NCBI GenBank assembly: GCA_027920525.1
Contig: CP115858.1
Location: forward strand, 2,728,001-2,792,000
DNA from: Chryseobacterium daecheongense
GTDB lineage: Bacteria; Bacteroidota; Bacteroidia; Flavobacteriales; Weeksellaceae
Length of the DNA stretch: 64,000 nt
Reading direction: 5' to 3'
Below, piece by piece: positions 10,293 through 20,367 of this stretch (the first letter of the stretch is position 1; each line of letters opens with the position of its first letter). The position numbers were made by a program, and so were the translations under genes. The notes under the pieces were generated by a model, which saw only the letters and a program-made list of their open reading frames with translations, was not told the DNA's origin and did not search any database.

Positions 10293-10314
10293 TTTGCTTA
10301 AAATTTTAAGCAAA
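10293..10314 (-). repeat. 22-bp perfect palindrome in the receptor leader
   Basis: TTTGCTTAAAA/TTTTAAGCAAA is exactly self-complementary and lies 37-58 bases upstream of the receptor ATG. Two further small hairpins sit between it and the leader-peptide stop: CCTTG/CAAGG at 10328-10343 and GGTTT/AAACC at 10364-10386. No T run follows on the transcribed strand, so it is not a terminator. It could be an operator or part of a switch that controls translation. Confidence 0.5.
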
Positions 10315-10391
10315 AAGTATCCTGTAACCTTGAAAACACAAGGCTAAAAGAAAAATGATAAACGGTTTTATTAGTTAATAGAAACCAGAGG

Positions 10392-10490
10392 CTAAGAACA
10401 ACAACACATACACATCACGAAATGCCATGAGTGATCACCAGCATACAGAAGCTTTGCTTCGATATCTGCCGGGCAAAAAGTCAAATTCAT
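10392..10490 (-). CDS. Putative Met/Cys-rich leader peptide (32 aa)
   Basis: An ATG at 10490 opens a 32-codon frame ending at TAG (10392-10394). The peptide begins MNLTFCPAD and ends HFVMCMCCCS. The last seven codons are ATG TGT ATG TGT TGT TGT TCT, so four Cys and two Met lie directly before the stop. It sits between the S-box-like RNA and the receptor gene, 135 bases before the receptor start. Clustered Cys codons just before a stop are the known design of amino-acid-sensing leader peptides in other phyla. Here I infer that slow decoding of Cys or Met codons alters folding of the following RNA. No domain match is expected at this length. The peptide may have no function beyond its translation. 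Confidence 0.6.
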   Translation of the reverse strand: MNLTFCPADIEAKLLYAGDHSWHFVMCMCCCS

Positions 10491-10577
10491 TGTGCTGTAA
10501 TTTTCCCTGTTCTTAAACATTGGTTTTAAATTTTAAACAAAAATTGTAAGATGGGAATGAATAGAAAAACATTTTTT

Positions 10578-10660
10578 CCGGAGCTTGCCGGCTTATCTAT
10601 TTCAGCACCTTGCTTGTTTTGCAGGTTGCTATCCCATCTATGAGATTCTTGATAATTGTG
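10578..10660 (-). promoter_or_regulatory. S-box (SAM-I clan) riboswitch-like RNA
   Basis: Read on the minus strand it has the S-box core in the right order. First TTATCAAGAA, then a short P2 stem (ATCTC/GGGAT), then AGCAACC, a P3 stem (CCTGC/GCAAGG with one bulged A), GGTGCT-AA, and GATAA closing P1 against TTATC. A hairpin CCGG-CAAGCT-CCGG follows. It lacks the long kinked P2 and the P4 arm of classical SAM-I elements, so it is a compact variant. SAM-sensing RNAs of this clan switch off methionine and sulfur genes when SAM is plentiful. No T-run terminator follows, so control may be translational or act on the leader frame downstream. Confidence 0.7.
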
Positions 10661-10663
10661 AGG

Positions 10664-10707
10664 CAAAGATATAACTATTTTACAAATAAAAAAATAATTT
10701 GTAAAAT
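10664..10707 (-). promoter_or_regulatory. Promoter -7 box and inverted-repeat operator of the receptor transcript
   Basis: TATCTTTG on the minus strand (10664-10671) fits the Bacteroidota -7 consensus TAnnTTTG and would start RNA near 10657, at the first base of the riboswitch. Behind it lies a perfect 11-bp inverted repeat, ATTTTACAAAT (10677-10687) and ATTTGTAAAAT (10697-10707), with a 9-base spacer. It covers the position of the -33 element, where no TTG is seen. A repressor or activator site is likely. The remaining 150 bases up to the next gene (10708-10859) are AT-rich, and I see nothing definite in them. Confidence 0.6.
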
Positions 10708-10859
10708 TTTTAAATTAATCGCAAAACCAAGTCGTATGATGATGCAATATGATTATATTCTATTGTGAGGTATTTCATGGAATAAAACAACCCTCTAAAA
10801 ACTTTCCTTGTAACATTTTTTTATTTTAAACGTCTAACTGAATAGTAGTAAAAACCATT

Positions 10860-13082
10860 ATGAAAAAAATTGTACTCGTTTTATTTTCCTTAAGCATTAT
10901 TGTCACAAAGGCTCAGGAAAAAACCAACAACCAGGTCAAGGAAAAGCAGATCGAAGGCGTTGTAATTACCAAAACTAAAAAAGCCGTTGAACAAAAGGCA
11001 GACCGTACTATTTTTGATTTTTCAGAACAGCCCCAGCTGAACAACGGAAATGTTTTAGAGGGTATCAAAAAACTTCCGGGTCTGGTGTCTACTGATATTG
11101 CCGGTATGATGTATCAGGGAAAGATCCTTGATGTTTATCTTAACGGACGCCCTTTAAACATTACTTCCAATGAACTTAATTCATTTTTGGAAGGGATGCC
11201 TGCCAATTCTGTAGACCGAATTGAGGTGATCACTCAACCTGGCGCTGAATTCCCGGCAACTTCCGGGGGCGCAATTATGAATATCATTACGAACAAAAAT
11301 GCTAATAAATATCTTACGGCAACTTATTCAGGAAATTATTCATTTACCAACTACGGTAAGTTGAGAAGCAGAACCAGCAACTCTTTAAATTTAAACGCCC
11401 GTAATAAATATTTCGGATGGCAGCTGAACATCGGACAGAACTATCGGGAAAGTATGCTGAATTCGAATCAAAATGATTTATTATTAAGCAATACGGATAG
11501 AATCGGCCGTGGTTATTTCGCGAAATCAGGCTTAACATTTGATCTGGGACAGGACAGATTATTATTAAATTACGATATCTATCATAATAAAAACAGCAAT
11601 TACACAGATAGTAACGGTTTTGCTGACCTACCGTACATTCCTGTTAAAGACAGTATCAGGGAAGGATATTTTCATGCATTTGATGCCGCCTACACGAATA
11701 ATTTGAGACAGGAAGCGGTAGTAACCTATCAGAAACGCTTTAGTGATAAATCTCAAAAACTGGATTTCCAGTTCGGATATACCAAATCAACGAGTAAATT
11801 TGATCAGAATAATATTTTCAGAGATATCAGTTACATCAATCCTAACGAAAACTTTCCAAGATTTTCGGATGGTCTTTTACTGAACAATGAATCTGACATG
11901 AGAATTGCTAATTTTAAAGTGGATTATTCGCAGCCCATCAAGATCCTTGATGGAGGAAAGGTAAGTTTCGGTGGATTATATGAAAAACAAAACTTCGATA
12001 CCCAAAGCAGAGGTTTGACCAATCTGGACTATCAACGACAGACCGCTTCCACCTATCTTGAGTTCCAGGCTAAATTGAAAAAATTCGATTTCACATTAGG
12101 ATCAAGGGCTGAAAATTATGACATCTCTGGAATTACAAGGGTGATTGACAGTACCGGTGCAATAGTTCAGAAAAATCTGATCCCTTTTAATAAGTTTAAA
12201 TTATTTCCAAATGCAAGTGTTCAGTACAGCTTTATGAATCAGGTTTCTGTTTCAGCAAACTATAACAAGAAAATCAGTCTGCCAAGTATTTCTGCACTTA
12301 ATCCCAATAACACTACATTCCAGGGACCGAATACCCAGGTTACCGGAAATCCGAATCTGCAGCCTACGATCTTTGACAATTATGAAGTAAAACTTTCCGC
12401 CTTTGATTATGCATTCATCGGATATAGTGTAAGTTCTGCTAAAAATCAGGTTGCACAGATCATCAGAAAAAATGGAAAAAACCTGTTTAATGAGCAGATA
12501 AACATTTCCAGCATGAGGATCCACAATTTCAATGTAGGGCTTCCTGTCCCTTTCATGATTTTTAGTAAGCCTATGAGCGAAATCATGAAGTTTGATTTTA
12601 ATCCGGACAAAATCAATTTTATGTATCTGTATGCCGGATATCAGAAACATGATATTGATAATCTAAACAACAAAGGATTCTGGATTTTCAATGTGATGAC
12701 CCAACTTATTCTGCCTAAACAGATTAAGCTAACAGCAAACTACAGCTACCTGACGCCAAAAGCAGGTTATTTCTACTTCACAGCAGAAAAACCATTCAGC
12801 AATTCACTGGATATTACACTGACTAAAAAGTTTTTGGATAATCGTCTTACTGTTTCTGTATTTGCTAATGATATTTTTAACGGACAGGTAATGCAAGTTC
12901 GTTCTAATCCGCCATCCGGAGAAGCGGTTACTTTGAGAACAAAATATGACACAAGAAATTTCGGACTTTCCATTAATTACAAGATCCCAACCAAAAACAA
13001 ACTGGCTAAAGAGGATCCGAATATCTTAAACAGCAGCAAGAAAGAGGATAACGGAGGGGTAATGCAGCAGGATAGTAAATAA
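10860..13082 (+). CDS. Outer membrane beta-barrel family protein (TonB-dependent receptor-like)
   Basis: 740 residues. A signal peptide ends near residue 18 (VTKA-Q). There follows a plug-like domain (IEGVVITKTKKAVEQKADRT, LEGIKKLPGL, DVYLNGRPLN, VDRIEVITQPGAEFPATSGGAIMNIIT) and a long barrel of alternating aromatic strands, the pattern of the outer membrane beta-barrel (CarboxypepD_reg/OMP_b-brl_3) family. It lacks the N-terminal carboxypeptidase-like domain often found in the family. The protein ends in a hydrophilic Lys/Asp tail rather than an aromatic residue. It is transcribed divergently from the S-box-controlled receptor and ends at a shared hairpin with the thiamine operon. The substrate is unknown. 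Confidence 0.85.
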   Translation: MKKIVLVLFSLSIIVTKAQEKTNNQVKEKQIEGVVITKTKKAVEQKADRTIFDFSEQPQLNNGNVLEGIKKLPGLVSTDIAGMMYQGKILDVYLNGRPLNITSNELNSFLEGMPANSVDRIEVITQPGAEFPATSGGAIMNIITNKNANKYLTATYSGNYSFTNYGKLRSRTSNSLNLNARNKYFGWQLNIGQNYRESMLNSNQNDLLLSNTDRIGRGYFAKSGLTFDLGQDRLLLNYDIYHNKNSNYTDSNGFADLPYIPVKDSIREGYFHAFDAAYTNNLRQEAVVTYQKRFSDKSQKLDFQFGYTKSTSKFDQNNIFRDISYINPNENFPRFSDGLLLNNESDMRIANFKVDYSQPIKILDGGKVSFGGLYEKQNFDTQSRGLTNLDYQRQTASTYLEFQAKLKKFDFTLGSRAENYDISGITRVIDSTGAIVQKNLIPFNKFKLFPNASVQYSFMNQVSVSANYNKKISLPSISALNPNNTTFQGPNTQVTGNPNLQPTIFDNYEVKLSAFDYAFIGYSVSSAKNQVAQIIRKNGKNLFNEQINISSMRIHNFNVGLPVPFMIFSKPMSEIMKFDFNPDKINFMYLYAGYQKHDIDNLNNKGFWIFNVMTQLILPKQIKLTANYSYLTPKAGYFYFTAEKPFSNSLDITLTKKFLDNRLTVSVFANDIFNGQVMQVRSNPPSGEAVTLRTKYDTRNFGLSINYKIPTKNKLAKEDPNILNSSKKEDNGGVMQQDSK

Positions 13083-13128
13083 TCCGGTTATAGTCTTTTA
13101 ATACTACATCAACATATCAATTATCATA

Positions 13129-13164
13129 AAATCGGGCAGTAAGAATATTCTTATTGCCCGATTT
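13129..13164. terminator. Bidirectional terminator between receptor gene and thiF
   Basis: A long hairpin (arms AAATCGGGCA / TGCCCGATTT, with the self-complementary TAAGAATATTCTTA between them) lies between two convergent genes. Confidence 0.85.
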
Positions 13165-13181
13165 ATTTAAAAACAATATAA

Positions 13182-13898
13182 TTAAAAATCGATGGTGTGA
13201 AATCTCCAGTCCAGAGTATCGACCAAAGTCAGCTGATTGGTATTCACAGGAAGATCTGTAATTATTTTCAGGCTCAGATGTGCCATCATACTTCCTATTA
13301 TTCCGGGTAATGATCCCAGAACACCTAAACTATCACAATCCGGGGTATCTTCATCCACCGGTGGTTCAGGAAAAAGATCCCTCAGGTTTTTACTCTCTCT
13401 GTAATTAAATACTGCCACCTGACCGGAAAAGCCCAGAATACTTCCATAAACCACCGGTTTTTTTAGTCTCACACAAGCATCATTAATTAAATACCTTGTA
13501 GAAAAGTTATCTGATCCGTCTACAATCAGGTCATATGTGGAAATTATCCTTTCAATATTTGAAAGATCTATCTTTTCATCAATGGGAATAATAGTAATAT
13601 GCCTGTTAAGTGCTTCAACAAATTGTACTGCGCTGGACACTTTGGATATCCCGACACTTTTTTCATTATGAATAATCTGCCTGTTCAGATTATGAAGCTC
13701 TACTTTATCAAAGTCTGCGATCCCTAAAATGCCAACTCCTGCCGCTGCCAAATATTGAATAACAGGACTCCCCAATCCACCAGCCCCCACAACAAGCACT
13801 TTCGCATTAAGTATTTTTCGTTGCCCTGAAGTACCAATCTCATCAATAAAAATTTGACGGCTGTATCTGGAAAACATTTCTTCGCTATTCATGATCAT
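13182..13898 (-). CDS. thiF: ThiF/MoeB family adenylyltransferase (thiamine operon)
   Basis: Activates the C-terminal Gly-Gly of the sulfur carrier ThiS by adenylation. The nucleotide-binding loop GAGGLGS (residues 38-44), the NRQ motif and DGSDNFSTR are all present. A Cys stands at residue 188 in DCDSLGVLGS. The zinc CxxC pairs of many ThiF/MoeB proteins are absent: the first would sit where LRDLFPEPP is. The protein ends without a rhodanese domain. I place the start at the ATG at 13898, four bases after the thiH stop; the open frame reaches back to a GTG at 13913, and another ATG is at 13892. It is the last gene of the thi operon. Because MoeB-type proteins look alike, the name rests partly on position. 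Confidence 0.85.
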   Translation of the reverse strand: MIMNSEEMFSRYSRQIFIDEIGTSGQRKILNAKVLVVGAGGLGSPVIQYLAAAGVGILGIADFDKVELHNLNRQIIHNEKSVGISKVSSAVQFVEALNRHITIIPIDEKIDLSNIERIISTYDLIVDGSDNFSTRYLINDACVRLKKPVVYGSILGFSGQVAVFNYRESKNLRDLFPEPPVDEDTPDCDSLGVLGSLPGIIGSMMAHLSLKIITDLPVNTNQLTLVDTLDWRFHTIDF

Positions 13899-13902
13899 TC
13901 TA

Positions 13903-15021
13903 TTAAAAACCACTGTACACAGAATCCCAATCCTTCATAACAGGATCATATCCCGCATTCCTGATCACATTTTTTATATCCTGCATGCTTCTTTCATCAC
14001 TGGTTTCAAATTGTTCCAACGATTGAGGATCTACAGCATAGCCTCCCGGATTAGTCTTAGATCCGGCACTCATGGAAGTGGCTCCAAGAGATACAATATG
14101 ATTTCTGAAATTTTCATTCTCCCTGGTAGAAATGGAAATTTCAAGATCTTCATTCCATATCCGGTAAGCACAAATGAGTTGCAAAAGCTCTTTATCTTCC
14201 ATAATGAAGTTGGGTTCTATGATTCCCTCAGCGGGCCGTAATCTCGGAAATGATACGGAAAATTTACTTTTCCAATATTGCTTTTGCAGGTAATCAATGT
14301 GGGCTGCATTGAAGAAACTATCGACTCTCCAATCTTCCAATCCTAATAAAACACCTAACCCCATTTTATGGATCCCTGCTCTTCCTATTCGGTCAGGTGT
14401 TTCCAGACGAAAATTAAAATTTGATTTTTTACCTTTCGGATGATACTGCTTATACACTTCCTGATGATAAGTCTCCTGATACACAAGGATTGAATGAACT
14501 CCTTCCTGATGGAGTAATCGGTATTCATCTTCTGACAATGGCTGTACTTCGATAGAAATGTTGGCAAAATGGGATTTTAATAACCGAACAGCATTCAGAA
14601 AGTAGGCAATCCCTACGGTCTTATTCGCTTCACCGCTTACCAGCAATATATGATTTACTCCCATCGCCTTCAGAACCGTTGCTTCTATCATAATCTCAGT
14701 ATCGGAAAGTGTTTTTCTTTTCAGTTTATTGTCTAAGCTAAAACCACAATAGGTACAAATGTTCTGACATTCGTTACTAAGGTATAAAGGTGCATAAAGC
14801 TGGATTACTTTGCCAAAACGTTTTTGGGTAATCGCTCTCGCCATGCCAGCCATCACTTCTAATTTCGGAGCCGCAGCCATTGAAATAAGATTAAGGAAAT
14901 CATCCAATGTTTTCTGCTTCTTCTGAAGGCTGTATTCTACATCGGATAAAGTGACATTTTCCAGTTTTTGTTTAATATCATTCCACTCATAGGATGTGAA
15001 AACCTCCTCAAAATTTTTCAT
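13903..15021 (-). CDS. thiH: 2-iminoacetate synthase (radical SAM, thiamine thiazole pathway)
   Basis: Cleaves tyrosine to dehydroglycine (2-iminoacetate) and p-cresol, supplying the glycine-derived part of the thiazole ring. The radical-SAM cluster motif is CxxxCxxC with Cys85, Cys89 and Cys92 (NECQNICTYCGFS). Other ThiH signatures are LVSGEANKTVG, VYQETYHQEVYKQYHPKGKKS and the C-terminal MSAGSKTNPGGY. With 372 residues it has the usual length. It lies 11 bases after thiG. The tyrosine-dependent enzyme fits an anaerobe-compatible route, as opposed to the glycine oxidase (ThiO) route. Confidence 0.95.
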   Translation of the reverse strand: MKNFEEVFTSYEWNDIKQKLENVTLSDVEYSLQKKQKTLDDFLNLISMAAAPKLEVMAGMARAITQKRFGKVIQLYAPLYLSNECQNICTYCGFSLDNKLKRKTLSDTEIMIEATVLKAMGVNHILLVSGEANKTVGIAYFLNAVRLLKSHFANISIEVQPLSEDEYRLLHQEGVHSILVYQETYHQEVYKQYHPKGKKSNFNFRLETPDRIGRAGIHKMGLGVLLGLEDWRVDSFFNAAHIDYLQKQYWKSKFSVSFPRLRPAEGIIEPNFIMEDKELLQLICAYRIWNEDLEISISTRENENFRNHIVSLGATSMSAGSKTNPGGYAVDPQSLEQFETSDERSMQDIKNVIRNAGYDPVMKDWDSVYSGF

Positions 15022-15032
15022 TCTAATACGAT

Positions 15033-15806
15033 TTATTCAAATAAAAATGAAGTCAAGGGGCTTGATGCCTCAGCATGGGAACTGATCGGGCCCAGTCCGG
15101 CTTCGTAAGCTCTTCTTCCTGCAATAATCCCTTCCTTAAATGCAATTGCCATACTGATCGGATCCTTTGCCACGGCTATAGCAGTATTCACCAACACGGC
15201 ATCAGCACCAATTTCCATGGCCTTTGCCGCATCAGATGGGGCTCCTATTCCTGCATCAACTACCACAGGAACGTTGCTCTGGCTAATGATAATTTCCAGG
15301 AAATCCAACGTCCGAAGACCTTTGTTCGTTCCGATAGGGGCTCCCAATGGCATAACCACTGCTGTCCCTGCGTCTTCTAACCGTTTGCATAAAACGGGAT
15401 CAGCATGAATGTAAGGCATTACAATAAACCCAAGCTTCGCAAGTTCTTCCGTTGCATATAATGTTTCTATAGGATCCGGCAGTAAATATTTAGGGTCCGG
15501 ATGTATTTCCAGTTTCACCCAGTTTGTTTCTAACGCTTCTCTGGCCAATTGCGCAGCCAGTACTGCTTCTTTGGCAGTACGGGCTCCGGAGGTGTTAGGC
15601 AGAAGATGGGTATTGGTGGGCTGCAGTGCCGTGAGAATACCGTCATCCTTAGATTGAGCATCAATTCTTTTCAGTGCCATTGTCACCATATTGCTTTCTG
15701 ATGCAATAATAGATTGTGTCATTTCTGCCAGATTTCCGAATTTACCCGTTCCCAGAAATAGCCTTGATTCGAAATTTCTTCCTGCTATTGTTAGTATTTG
15801 ATTCAT
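15033..15806 (-). CDS. thiG: Thiazole synthase
   Basis: Builds the thiazole phosphate ring from deoxyxylulose 5-phosphate, dehydroglycine and ThiS-thiocarboxylate. 257 residues forming a TIM barrel. Typical stretches are [41 protein letters not shown] (with the Lys that forms the Schiff base), [13 protein letters not shown] and [29 protein letters not shown]. Its start overlaps the thiE stop by four bases, so the two are probably translationally coupled. Confidence 0.97.
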   Translation of the reverse strand: MNQILTIAGRNFESRLFLGTGKFGNLAEMTQSIIASESNMVTMALKRIDAQSKDDGILTALQPTNTHLLPNTSGARTAKEAVLAAQLAREALETNWVKLEIHPDPKYLLPDPIETLYATEELAKLGFIVMPYIHADPVLCKRLEDAGTAVVMPLGAPIGTNKGLRTLDFLEIIISQSNVPVVVDAGIGAPSDAAKAMEIGADAVLVNTAIAVAKDPISMAIAFKEGIIAGRRAYEAGLGPISSHAEASSPLTSFLFE

Positions 15807-16423
15807 TTGAAAGATTTTATAAATTCATTAACGACAGACGGCCTGCCTGTAATTTGTCCGGAGACAGCAACTCCATGGATTCCAATTTTCTGTAATAATT
15901 CTACATCTTCAAGACGTACACCTCCAATTGCATAGATTGCAGGAATTTTAACCGATCTTTTTTCTAAATCCCGGATCAGTTGCTGATACCCTTCAAAGCC
16001 CAGTACCGGACTTAATTTCTCCTTTGTCGGTGTATACCGCAATGGCCCCAAACCGATATAATCACAAGATTCATCAATTCTTTGCAGGACGTCCTCTAAT
16101 GTATTGGCTGTTCCCCCGATTATTTTTTCAGGACCCAGAATCTGTCTTGCCTCAGTGATTGTACCATCATCTAATCCTAAATGTACACCATCAGCATCTA
16201 CGAGTTCTGCCAAATGTATGTGATCATTAATAATACATATTGCCCCGTATTCGGTACATTGTAATTTTGATTTTTCACACAATTCAAAAAGCTCTTTCCC
16301 AGGCGCGTTTTTCCAACGAACCTGCACCCACTTTACACCGGCGTCCAGAGCCCTGTAAATATTCAATTCCTGTTCTTCTTTCGTATTTCCCTGGGAAATA
16401 TATTGTAATTTTTCTTTGACCAA
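15803..16423 (-). CDS. thiE: Thiamine phosphate synthase
   Basis: Joins hydroxymethylpyrimidine diphosphate and thiazole phosphate to give thiamine phosphate. 206 residues with the family motifs [28 protein letters not shown], the loop [15 protein letters not shown] and IYAIGGV. The start is a TTG at 16423: no ATG exists near the expected N-terminus ([12 protein letters not shown]), and the preceding gene stops only three bases before. It lies between the TenI-like gene and thiG in a tightly packed operon. Confidence 0.95.
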   Translation of the reverse strand: MVKEKLQYISQGNTKEEQELNIYRALDAGVKWVQVRWKNAPGKELFELCEKSKLQCTEYGAICIINDHIHLAELVDADGVHLGLDDGTITEARQILGPEKIIGGTANTLEDVLQRIDESCDYIGLGPLRYTPTKEKLSPVLGFEGYQQLIRDLEKRSVKIPAIYAIGGVRLEDVELLQKIGIHGVAVSGQITGRPSVVNEFIKSFK

Positions 16424-16426
16424 TTT

Positions 16427-18855
<2,429 letters not shown>

Positions 18856-18864
18856 TTACGAAGA

Positions 18865-19071
18865 TTAGCCGCCCTGTGTTGCGGTAATAATTAAAATTGA
18901 ATCCTGGTCCTGAAGTACAGTATTCTGCCAGGAGGAAATGGGAATAATACGATTGTTTAAGGCAACAGCGATTCCTTTTTTGCGGCCGGGTGCCTCCAGA
19001 GCCATCAAAGCCTCCAGGTTTTCCGGTGGAATATCGAAAGTTTTCCGTGTGTAATTGATTATAAGTTCCAT
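18865..19071 (-). CDS. thiS: Sulfur carrier protein ThiS
   Basis: Small ubiquitin-like protein whose C-terminal Gly-Gly (ATQGG, end of protein) is adenylated by ThiF and converted to a thiocarboxylate that donates sulfur to thiazole. I choose the ATG at 19071 (MELIINYTRKTF), giving 68 residues, the usual length; the open frame continues upstream to a GTG without support. It is the first gene of the thi operon, about 80 bases after the TPP riboswitch. Confidence 0.93.
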   Translation of the reverse strand: MELIINYTRKTFDIPPENLEALMALEAPGRKKGIAVALNNRIIPISSWQNTVLQDQDSILIITATQGG

Positions 19072-19151
19072 TCCAAGATTTTTGTTATAAATCACTTTAG
19101 GAATGGCTATAATTGTACAATAGAAATGTACAGCAAAAAGTCATCTCACTT

Positions 19152-19224
19152 TTCCCTACGCTGGTATGATCCAGATCAGGTTCAAAGGGTAAAGTCTCAG
19201 TCTGCTTGTGAACAGACACCCCTA
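19152..19224 (-). promoter_or_regulatory. TPP riboswitch (THI element)
   Basis: On the minus strand the conserved parts follow in order: AGGGGTG, CTGAGA, ACCCTTTGAACCTGATCTGG, and TACCAGCGTAGGGAA closing P1. A short variable arm (GTCTGTTCACAAGCAGAC) takes the place of P3a. It senses thiamine diphosphate and represses the seven downstream thi genes, probably by masking the thiS start, as no strong terminator follows. Confidence 0.97.
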
Positions 19225-19234
19225 AAGTATGGGA

Positions 19235-19266
19235 CGAAGTTAGTTATTTTTTCAAAACAGGCAAAA
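19235..19266 (-). promoter_or_regulatory. Promoter of the thiamine operon
   Basis: On the minus strand TTTTG (19262-19266) and TAACTTCG (19235-19242) are separated by 19 bases. This matches the Bacteroidota TTG...TAnnTTTG pattern with one mismatch. Transcription would begin just before the riboswitch. Confidence 0.65.
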
Positions 19267-19282
19267 TGATTTCATTAAAAAC

Positions 19283-19314
19283 AAAAAGACCATCTGTTTT
19301 TAGATGGTCTTTTG
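19283..19314 (-). terminator. Terminator after the pseudouridine synthase gene
   Basis: A 12-bp stem AAAAGACCATCT / AGATGGTCTTTT with a 5-base loop, followed on the minus strand by a T-rich tract. It lies between the stop of the pseudouridine synthase gene and the thi promoter. Confidence 0.85.
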
Positions 19315-19358
19315 TATGTTTAATAGTATAATGTTAAGATTAACTTTTATATTCAGAC

Positions 19359-20036
19359 TTATTCTTCGCATGCTCTCCATATGGCATCATTTTGCGGAAC
19401 AGGAGCTACAATTCTGATCTCTTCTTTGGTCACAGGATGGATGAATGTAAGCATCCGTGCATGAAGATTGATCCCTCCGTCCGGATTGGACCTGGGTGCT
19501 CCATATTTCAAGTCCCCTTTTATCGGAACTCCAATCTTGGAAAGTTGAGCCCGGATCTGATGGTGTCTTCCTGTTTCCAGATCAATTTCAAGAAGCATAT
19601 AATTGTCCAGGGTTTTAATAACATTATAAGTTAAAATTGCCTCTTTTGCTCCATCTGTTGCCTTTGGAAAAACAATGGCTTTATTATTTTTCTCGTTTTT
19701 TTTTAAATAATGAACCAGCTTCTGGTGATGCGGAATCATTTCTTTAGCAACAACAGCCCAGTATGTTTTTTTAATTTCCCTGTTTTTAACCATCTGAGTA
19801 AGACGGGAAAGGGCTTTTGAGGTTTTGGCATAAATAACCAAACCTGATGTCGGACGGTCTATACGATGAACCAAACCGAGAAAAACATTTCCCGGTTTAG
19901 CATCCCTTTTCTTTATAAAGTTCTTTATTGATTCTAATAACGATTCATCACCGGTCTTGTCACCCTGTACAAGCTGACCGACTTTTTTATTTACAACCAG
20001 GAGATGGTTGTCTTCATAAGCAATCTGCTCCTCCAT
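19359..20036 (-). CDS. RluA family RNA pseudouridine synthase
   Basis: Converts uridine to pseudouridine in rRNA or tRNA. From the ATG at 20036 the protein has 225 residues: MEEQIAYEDNHLLVVNK, then the RluA motif HRIDRPTSGLVIYAKTSKAL with the catalytic Asp, and LETGRHHQIRAQLS and PHRLDR-like positions as in the family. No S4 domain is present. I start it at 20036 because the longer open frame, back to 20099, would run 56 bases into the neighbouring gene. Which RNA site it modifies cannot be told from sequence. Confidence 0.9.
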   Translation of the reverse strand: MEEQIAYEDNHLLVVNKKVGQLVQGDKTGDESLLESIKNFIKKRDAKPGNVFLGLVHRIDRPTSGLVIYAKTSKALSRLTQMVKNREIKKTYWAVVAKEMIPHHQKLVHYLKKNEKNNKAIVFPKATDGAKEAILTYNVIKTLDNYMLLEIDLETGRHHQIRAQLSKIGVPIKGDLKYGAPRSNPDGGINLHARMLTFIHPVTKEEIRIVAPVPQNDAIWRACEE

Positions 20037-20043
20037 TTTACAT

Positions 20044-20367
20044 TTAATTAGTCTGTCGTCTGTTCGACAAAGAAAGAATAATCCCCGCAAGAAGCCCAAG
20101 TGTTTTCATTGCAGCCAGCCTTGATTCCAATGGAAGAAAAGCGCCAACAATACAAAGGCCTGCGGCAGCATACATTGGATATACAAAATTTCTGTTAGAC
20201 AGAAAAGGAGCCTGAATGGCAAAACTTATTCCTATGACGATGTAAAATACCCTTTTCGAGAGGATATCATTAGTTTCCGGTGAAAAGAAATTGAACCATC
20301 CTACGGCAAGGCAGATCAATGCGATAACGGAAATAACTCCTTGTATAGTCTGTTGATTATCTCTCAT
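20044..20367 (-). CDS. Small membrane protein, unknown function
   Basis: 107 residues with three or four hydrophobic helices (around residues 9-28, 38-58, 63-80 and 86-100) and an Arg/Gln-rich end. I do not recognise a family. Its ATG overlaps the panB stop codon by one base (TAATG), and the pseudouridine synthase follows after seven bases. The three genes are therefore one translationally linked operon, though no functional link is evident. Confidence 0.75.
   Translation of the reverse strand: MRDNQQTIQGVISVIALICLAVGWFNFFSPETNDILSKRVFYIVIGISFAIQAPFLSNRNFVYPMYAAAGLCIVGAFLPLESRLAAMKTLGLLAGIILSLSNRRQTN

Noticed and set aside
10293..10314. Palindrome as a terminator or attenuator
   Set aside because: No T run follows on the transcribed strand and it is pure A/T in the centre; kept only as a repeat.
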